From: UBA7703 sp963667195
Lineage (GTDB): Bacteria; Bacillota; Clostridia; Christensenellales; CAG-138
Direction: 5' to 3'
Assembly (NCBI GenBank): GCA_963667195.1
Contig: OY762962.1
Location: forward strand, 2,170,001-2,234,000
Length of the DNA stretch: 64,000 nucleotides
Below the pieces are notes generated by a model. It saw only the letters and a program-made list of their open reading frames with translations. It was not told the origin of the DNA and did no database searches. Each line of letters begins with the position of its first letter. Within the stretch, counting starts at the first letter, position 1. The translations under genes were made by a program, and so were the position numbers. This document shows, in pieces, positions 59,638-64,000 of this stretch.

Positions 59638-60849
59638 ATGACGAAATCGGAAGCCATGAAGGCATTTTTCGAGATACAGGCACAGTTACAGCATGAAGGC
59701 CTGCTGGAAGCGGAGCAGGGCGCGGTAAAAGCGGCCCTCCGAGGAGACGAAGGCGAAATCTTTTTTGCCGAGCTTTCGCGCGCGGACATGACCATGCAGG
59801 AGATCGCGACAGGAGAAGAGCAGGAGCCGTTTTTCCACGCGTTTGTTGTAAAGCCGGAGGTAAAGGCGCTGCTGCTCCTAAAAGGCACATATGCTTTGCA
59901 GATCGCGTCGAGCATGCGCGCGCTGACCGCAGAGCTGGACGACATGGCGCAGATCGTGGGCTTGACAGCCCGCGTTGCGCGCACGCTGGAGCCGGTTGAG
60001 ATGGAGCGCTGCCTGCGCGGGCGCAACAGCTGCTTTGTCAAAGGCGAGGGCATGCTGATCACCGGGCGCTCGATCACGGAGGCGATGACCGGCGCAATCC
60101 TGCTGGAAAAAGCCGCGATGACGCACCTGCTCGCCAAAAAAATCGGCGGGGCAAAGCGCGTTCCGCTGTTCTCTGCGGCGCTTATGCACTTCATCTACCA
60201 AAAGAAATACTCCAAGATCAACCTCAGCGCGGAGAGCGCGAAGGCAGAATCATCCGCGCAACCGCAGGCGGAAGCGCCAGCGCAGACCGCGCGGGAACGC
60301 GAACTTCGCGCGCAGATCATCTCCTACGGCAGGCGCTTGCAGGACGAGGGACTCTTGCAGGGAACGTGGGGCAACCTCGCGGTGCGGTATGACGAGAAGT
60401 ACATGCTTTGCACACCCAGCGGGCTGGACTATCGCCTGCTCACGCCTGCGGATATCGTGAAGGTGGAGCTATCGACGCTGGAATACGGCGAGCAGCGCAA
60501 ACCCACCAGCGAAAAGCGGCTGCATCGCGATGTGTTCGCCGCGCGCGCGGACGTAGGAGCTGTGATTCACACGCACGCAAAGCGCTGTGGCGTGTTCGCG
60601 GCGGCGCGGCAGAGCATCTGCTGTATCGATGGCGAGATGAAGCAGCTTGTGGGCGACGAGATGCGCTGCGCAGGACACGCGCTGCCCTCGACGAAGAAAC
60701 TCAGCCGCGTTGCGCTCAACGCGCTTGGCAACCGCAACGGGTGCCTGCTCATGAATCACGGCGTGATTTGCTGCGGGGCGGACCTAGAGGCGGCTTACCT
60801 CGCCTGCAAGGCTGCGGAGGACGCGGCAGGACGGCAGCTGGGGCTGTAA
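59638..60849 (+). CDS. Tandem class II aldolase: degenerate N-half fused to an active-looking C-half
   Basis: A 403-aa protein, about twice the usual size. Residues ~219-403 form an intact class II aldolase/adducin domain: catalytic-type E292 (TSEKRLH), zinc ligands H311 and H313 (HTHAK) and H374 (NHGV). Residues ~1-175 align with it: VKALLLLKGTYALQIASSM matches VGAVIHTHAKRCGVFAAA, and RGRNSCFVKGEGMLITG matches GNRNGCLLMNHGVICCG. But the HTH is replaced by L-K-G (81-84 region) and the third His is lost, so no zinc site remains. A Q/A/E linker (199-217) joins them. Last gene of the cassette; retro-aldol cleavage of a phosphorylated sugar is inferred. Confidence 0.87.
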   Translation: MTKSEAMKAFFEIQAQLQHEGLLEAEQGAVKAALRGDEGEIFFAELSRADMTMQEIATGEEQEPFFHAFVVKPEVKALLLLKGTYALQIASSMRALTAELDDMAQIVGLTARVARTLEPVEMERCLRGRNSCFVKGEGMLITGRSITEAMTGAILLEKAAMTHLLAKKIGGAKRVPLFSAALMHFIYQKKYSKINLSAESAKAESSAQPQAEAPAQTARERELRAQIISYGRRLQDEGLLQGTWGNLAVRYDEKYMLCTPSGLDYRLLTPADIVKVELSTLEYGEQRKPTSEKRLHRDVFAARADVGAVIHTHAKRCGVFAAARQSICCIDGEMKQLVGDEMRCAGHALPSTKKLSRVALNALGNRNGCLLMNHGVICCGADLEAAYLACKAAEDAAGRQLGL

Positions 60850-60860
60850 AGGTAGAATCA

Positions 60861-60891
60861 AAAACGGCGGGGCATCGTGCCCCGCCGTTTT
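60861..60891. terminator. Bidirectional terminator after the aldolase cassette
   Basis: AAAACGGCGGGGC / GCCCCGCCGTTTT, loop ATCGT, between convergent genes. Confidence 0.9.
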
Positions 60892-60908
60892 ATGTTGATT
60901 TGAGATTC

Positions 60909-62330
60909 TTATGCGTCGAGTTTGCTCATGCGCGCGAGCACGTAGATCAGCACGCTGTTCCAGTAGATCGCGGTCTCGTTGGTGGAGTAGCTCTCCACCG
61001 AGTCGAGATACCGCTCGGCGGCTGGCTTGCCCGCGAGCAGCGTTTTTGCCGCGAGGTCGTGGAGGCCTTCGTCCGGGCCTCCGACCAGCATGCCGGGCAT
61101 CGCCGTGCCCGCCGCGGCGGAGGGGCGATGATGCGGATATTTGGCGGAGCTTTCGCTGACGCCGGTGATGTAATTCACACCCAGCGGGTTGTTGCCGAGG
61201 ATGTAGTCGAGGTGCGAACGTGTGGCGGCAAGATAACGTGCATTTTCCTGAATATCGTTTGCCATGAGCAGCGTCATCGTGTCGTTGAGCAGATACATGT
61301 TGCTGCCCCATTTAAACTCAGTGATCGAGATGCCAAGCGGGCTCTGCTCGGTGCGCTCGCAGATGCGTTCCGCCGTCGCCAATAGGTCGGCGCGGATGCG
61401 TCCCGCAAGGATGTCGTCCTCGCAGCTGCGCGGGCCAAAGTACAAGAGCGCGTTGCCGTAGCCTGCCACATCCGCCCATCCGAAGTCCGAGGAGCGGCCC
61501 GCGCGGTAGAGCGCGGAAGCGTCGGTGAGGTAATACGCCTGTCCAGTCGCCTGATAAAGCGCGCAGGCCGCGAAATAGCGCTCATCCGCGTCCGACTCGT
61601 CACCATATTCGCCGGTGACAACACCTGCGGGATTATGGAACGGGAGCGGTTTGCTGTGCTTTAAAAACTCATATGCGTTGACCGAGGCGCGCAGGCACTT
61701 CTTGGCAAACGTGCGGTCGATGGACTCGTACAGCGGAGCCGCCATCGCCATAATCGCCGAGAAATCTCCCGTTGCGGCCGTGGAGACAGGGAAGATGAAG
61801 AGATCCGCGGTCTCGTCCTGCGGGAAAGCCGTGATGTCCGGAAAATACGCGCAGGTGACCTTGTGGTAAACGCCGCCGTCGTCGCGCTGCATCTTGAGCA
61901 GCCACTCCAACTCAAAGCGCACCTCGTCCAGCACATCTGCGACGCCGTTTCCGCTTTCGGGGATGTCCCAGTCGTCACCGAATGCTTCCGGCGCGGCCCG
62001 AAACGCCAGAAGCAAATCGGCAACGGCTTTACAGGCGGGCACAACATACCGTCCGTAATCGCCTGCGTCGTGCCAGCCACCGGATATCTGGAGGAACGTA
62101 TCCGAATGGAACACACGAGCTGGCGCGGTATGGCATGCCGGGTGAGAAAATACGCCCGCGCGGGCGGCATCCAGCACAACACCGCAGCGATGCAGGTAAA
62201 ACATGCGTCCAACTGGTTTGATCAACGATTGCGTCATGAGACCCCTCTGTATGTTGGCGAGAGACTGTGTTCTGCTCGCGAGAATGTCGTAGTAAACGCC
62301 GGATGCCTCTTGATTGGTGATGCTTTCCAT
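60909..62330 (-). CDS. GH9-family glycoside hydrolase without signal peptide
   Basis: A 473-aa (alpha/alpha)6-barrel enzyme. GH9 motifs are intact: SGGWHDAGDYGRYVV with D88 and D91 (water-activating base), NNPLGVNYITGVSESSAKYPHHRPS, and YSTNETAIYWNS with acid E452. There is no signal peptide and no Ig-like or carbohydrate-binding module, so it should work in the cytoplasm on imported oligosaccharides, as an exo-acting glucosidase, glucosaminidase or cellodextrin hydrolase (inference). RBS GGAGGCG before ATG 62330. It follows lacI by 65 bases on the same strand. Confidence 0.88.
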   Translation of the reverse strand: MESITNQEASGVYYDILASRTQSLANIQRGLMTQSLIKPVGRMFYLHRCGVVLDAARAGVFSHPACHTAPARVFHSDTFLQISGGWHDAGDYGRYVVPACKAVADLLLAFRAAPEAFGDDWDIPESGNGVADVLDEVRFELEWLLKMQRDDGGVYHKVTCAYFPDITAFPQDETADLFIFPVSTAATGDFSAIMAMAAPLYESIDRTFAKKCLRASVNAYEFLKHSKPLPFHNPAGVVTGEYGDESDADERYFAACALYQATGQAYYLTDASALYRAGRSSDFGWADVAGYGNALLYFGPRSCEDDILAGRIRADLLATAERICERTEQSPLGISITEFKWGSNMYLLNDTMTLLMANDIQENARYLAATRSHLDYILGNNPLGVNYITGVSESSAKYPHHRPSAAAGTAMPGMLVGGPDEGLHDLAAKTLLAGKPAAERYLDSVESYSTNETAIYWNSVLIYVLARMSKLDA

Positions 62331-62395
62331 AAAATTCGCCTCCAAACGCGACGGTTACAAAAAATCGTAGGAACGTTTGAATCAGAAGATGAAGT

Positions 62396-63409
62396 TCACT
62401 CGTTGATGTTACGGATTGTGTCGCCTTTGAGCAGTTGCCCGGAGACCATGATCTGCTGGGGCAGGCTGGTCTTGGGCTGCTCGATGAGCTCGACGAGCTT
62501 GGCCGCGGCTTCGCAGCCCATCGCTTCCGCGTCCTGATGATAGGTGGTGAGCCGCGGACGGAGCACTTGAGAAAGCAGGATTCCGTCGTAGCCTGCGACG
62601 CTCATGTCGTCGGGAATCGAGATACCCTGACGCTCCAGTTCGTTCATGCCGCCGATAAACGAAAAATCGTCCGGGTAGAGGATGCAGGTTGGCCGGTCGC
62701 TGAGCGCGAGGAGCTCCCGCGTGGCAAGCCCGCTGAGCTTCGGATCGTGATACAGCGCGGGCTTGACGTAGTATTCCGGAACGCGGATACCGAGGCTCGC
62801 GCAGGTCTTGTGAAAGCTGATGAGTCGCTTTTGCGTGACGGACGTATCTTCGCCGTGAATAAAGGCGATTCTGCGGTGACCCATCTCGTAGATATAGTGC
62901 ACCAGCGCGGAGATACCGCCGATGTTGTCCGAAAGTACCGAGGTGCGGTTGTCGTAGACGAAGTCGAGAGCGACCGTGGGGATCTCGCTCGCGATGAGCT
63001 TGAGCACAGCGGGATCGGAGAAATCGACCGAGGCGATGACCACGCCGTCGCAGTTGCGATATTTCGCGTGCTCGTAGTAGTCCATCGAAAACTCGCCGAT
63101 GTCCTTGCTGATAAACGTGATGTCGTAGCCGCGACGCTCCGCCTCGACCTTGAGACTGTCCAGAATCGAGGAGAAGTATTCGTGCCGTAAGCCGCAGGCG
63201 GTTTTATCGACGAACAGAACGCCGATGTTGTGCGAGCGCCCAAGCTTGAGCGTGCGCGCGGTGGCGTTTGGCAGATAGCCCATCTCTTTTGCGACGCGGC
63301 GAATCTGCGCGGTGGTTTCCGCGCCGATATCCGTATGCCCGTTGAGCGCCTTGCTCACCGTCGCACGCGAAACTCCGCAGCGCTCGGAAATATCCTTGAT
63401 CGTTACCAT
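62396..63409 (-). CDS. LacI family transcriptional regulator
   Basis: A 337-aa repressor. The N-terminal LacI helix-turn-helix is VTIKDISERCGVSRATVSKALNGHTDIGAETTAQIRRVAKEMGYLPNATAR, with the hinge helix following; a periplasmic-binding-like sensor domain spans ~60-330 (NIGVLFVDK, ALDFVYDNRTSV, CILYPDDFSFIGGM, DMSVAGYDGILLSQVLRP). The start at 63409 is set by the conserved MVTIKDIS; the ribosome binding site is weak. It likely controls the GH9 gene behind it and the gene starting at 63987, both linked to matching operators. Confidence 0.9.
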   Translation of the reverse strand: MVTIKDISERCGVSRATVSKALNGHTDIGAETTAQIRRVAKEMGYLPNATARTLKLGRSHNIGVLFVDKTACGLRHEYFSSILDSLKVEAERRGYDITFISKDIGEFSMDYYEHAKYRNCDGVVIASVDFSDPAVLKLIASEIPTVALDFVYDNRTSVLSDNIGGISALVHYIYEMGHRRIAFIHGEDTSVTQKRLISFHKTCASLGIRVPEYYVKPALYHDPKLSGLATRELLALSDRPTCILYPDDFSFIGGMNELERQGISIPDDMSVAGYDGILLSQVLRPRLTTYHQDAEAMGCEAAAKLVELIEQPKTSLPQQIMVSGQLLKGDTIRNINE

Positions 63410-63517
63410 GAGGATCACCGCCTGTCGCACAATTGTTTTTTTCGGGTAAATGGAGCGGATCGACGAAGAGACGACCGCAAATCAAAATGAACTTAAGGCA
63501 AAAGGAAAATTCAGAAA

Positions 63518-63534
63518 TACTTAAACGATTACGT
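63518..63534. promoter_or_regulatory. LacI-type operator in the lacI leader
   Basis: TACTTAAACGATTACGT lies just downstream of the lacI promoter and matches 15 of 17 bases with the site at 63696-63712. Confidence 0.6.
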
Positions 63535-63541
63535 GCCTTTG

Positions 63542-63570
63542 ATTATAGACGCGTTGTTTTTGCTTGTCAA
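63542..63570 (-). promoter_or_regulatory. Consensus sigma-A promoter of lacI
   Basis: On the minus strand TTGACA (63570-63565), 17 bases, TATAAT (63547-63542): both boxes perfect. Confidence 0.85.
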
Positions 63571-63695
63571 GAGCCTCCAAACGCAAAATGTATCGTTGTA
63601 ATTGTAAAATTTCACGCGCCGATTTGCGCTATCCTCGCATATATCCAAAGTTACGCGCCGAATTTCCGCAGGACTGCAAAACAAAGCGCAAATCA

Positions 63696-63712
63696 TACTT
63701 AATCGATTGCGT
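63696..63712. promoter_or_regulatory. Second LacI-type operator
   Basis: TACTTAATCGATTGCGT, containing the dyad TTAATCGATT. It lies 178 bases from the first copy and about 130 bases before the -35 of the rightmost gene. Confidence 0.5.
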
Positions 63713-63784
63713 AGAAGAGAAAACGCCCCGCTTTCAACGTTATCTCACGCAAGCAATGCATCAAACGTAGACTTGATCCGGCAT

Positions 63785-63828
63785 GAGATGCGGCAAAACG
63801 GGAGGTTTTCCGCGGTGCGCGGCATCTC
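63785..63828. other. Strong hairpin in the lacI upstream region
   Basis: GAGATGC (63785-63791) pairs with GCATCTC (63822-63828), and inside CGG-c-AAAAC pairs with GTTTT-cCG. No gene and no T run follows directly. It may be a small RNA, a protein site or an upstream terminator. Confidence 0.45.
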
Positions 63829-63842
63829 AGCGTGATTTTCGG

Positions 63843-63870
63843 TTGCGCGACCATACAATTCGTGTATAAT
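63843..63870 (+). promoter_or_regulatory. Promoter of the gene at the right edge
   Basis: TTGCGC (63843-63848), 16 bases, TATAAT (63865-63870). Confidence 0.6.
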
Positions 63871-63986
63871 GTAGGAAATCAATCGCGTTTGCGCGCAGCG
63901 GACGCACCACACATTTCAGCGGAGAGGCAAAAGAGCCGCATCCATCAAAGAACACCAGTTCTTTCTCATCGGAGGGAATTTCACAT

Positions 63987-64000
63987 GGATTGGAAAAACC
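63987..64000 (+). CDS. Start of a gene cut by the window edge
   Basis: ATG preceded by GGAGGG 7 bases upstream, with a promoter 117 bases before it and a LacI-type operator further up. Only MDWK is visible, so the product cannot be named. From context it is probably a sugar-uptake or glycoside-degradation gene under the LacI regulator. Confidence 0.45.

Noticed and set aside
56450..59890. 1146-codon minus-strand frame spanning the aminotransferase and kinase genes
   Set aside because: Striking length, but it is antisense to two well-formed enzymes across an intergenic gap, with Arg/His/Val/Ala-rich shadow composition.

Overview
The window looks like chromosomal DNA of an anaerobic, moderately GC-rich member of the Bacillota (class Clostridia). 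The evidence is the Firmicutes-type initiator tRNA, AGGAGG-type ribosome binding sites, a YedF/DUF3343 pair, a PadR/HAAS/DUF4097 operon, a reverse rubrerythrin, a CIRCE element, and a xylose regulon with the clostridial XylFII-LytS-YesN layout. The finer taxonomic position is not resolvable by eye. Only a degenerate transposase tail at the left edge suggests mobile DNA. I saw no CRISPR array, prophage or rRNA.

Layout. 1-0.5 kb: transposase remnant and initiator tRNA. 0.9-3.0 kb: an orphan sugar-ABC ATPase (MsmX/UgpC type) and yedF-DUF3343. 3.3-5.4 kb: padR-HAAS-DUF4097 operon. 5.6-17.9 kb: mixed housekeeping genes, namely galactokinase, an AEC transporter, homocysteine methyltransferase, an E2-like acyltransferase, small lipoproteins, a UPF0597 cysteine desulfidase/serine dehydratase relative, DUF362 ferredoxin, an EamA transporter, an unrecognised gene with a possible leaderless start, a terpenoid-cyclase-fold protein and a GNAT. 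18.1-24.3 kb: a complete oligopeptide ABC operon (B-C-D-F-A) behind a long leader. 24.3-30.7 kb: VOC protein, a membrane-anchored peptidoglycan-binding protein with a disordered repeat-bearing N-terminus, revRbr-deoC, a DacF-like carboxypeptidase and a HAD phosphatase. 31.0-33.8 kb: pseudouridine kinase/glycosidase pair and a ZIP transporter.

34.2-45.3 kb is a coherent D-xylose regulon on the minus strand. A membrane-anchored sugar-binding sensor (XylFII type), a LytS/YesM-type histidine kinase, a YesN-type response regulator and an extra binding lipoprotein form one operon. A second operon holds the substrate-binding protein, a two-domain ATPase, the permease and xylose isomerase. The 280-bp gap between them carries repeated AGGACAnTATTG sites that are good candidates for the regulator's operator. 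45.5-55.1 kb: a DUF5050 lipoprotein, NimA-like, PrsW, Hsp20 under CIRCE, glutathione peroxidase with an OhrR-like regulator, GntR/HutC, a divergent ferredoxin/Crp-Fnr pair, hemolysin III and a radical SAM protein.

55.4-60.9 kb is a plus-strand cassette: GtrA-like membrane protein, TetR regulator, class III aminotransferase, FGGY sugar kinase, and a 403-aa protein that fuses a zinc-ligand-less pseudo-aldolase half to an intact class II aldolase. I cannot name its substrate, and it is the best candidate here for an undescribed catabolic route. The window ends with a LacI regulator and a signal-less GH9 glycosidase, with matching LacI-type operators in front of lacI and of a gene that starts at the right edge.
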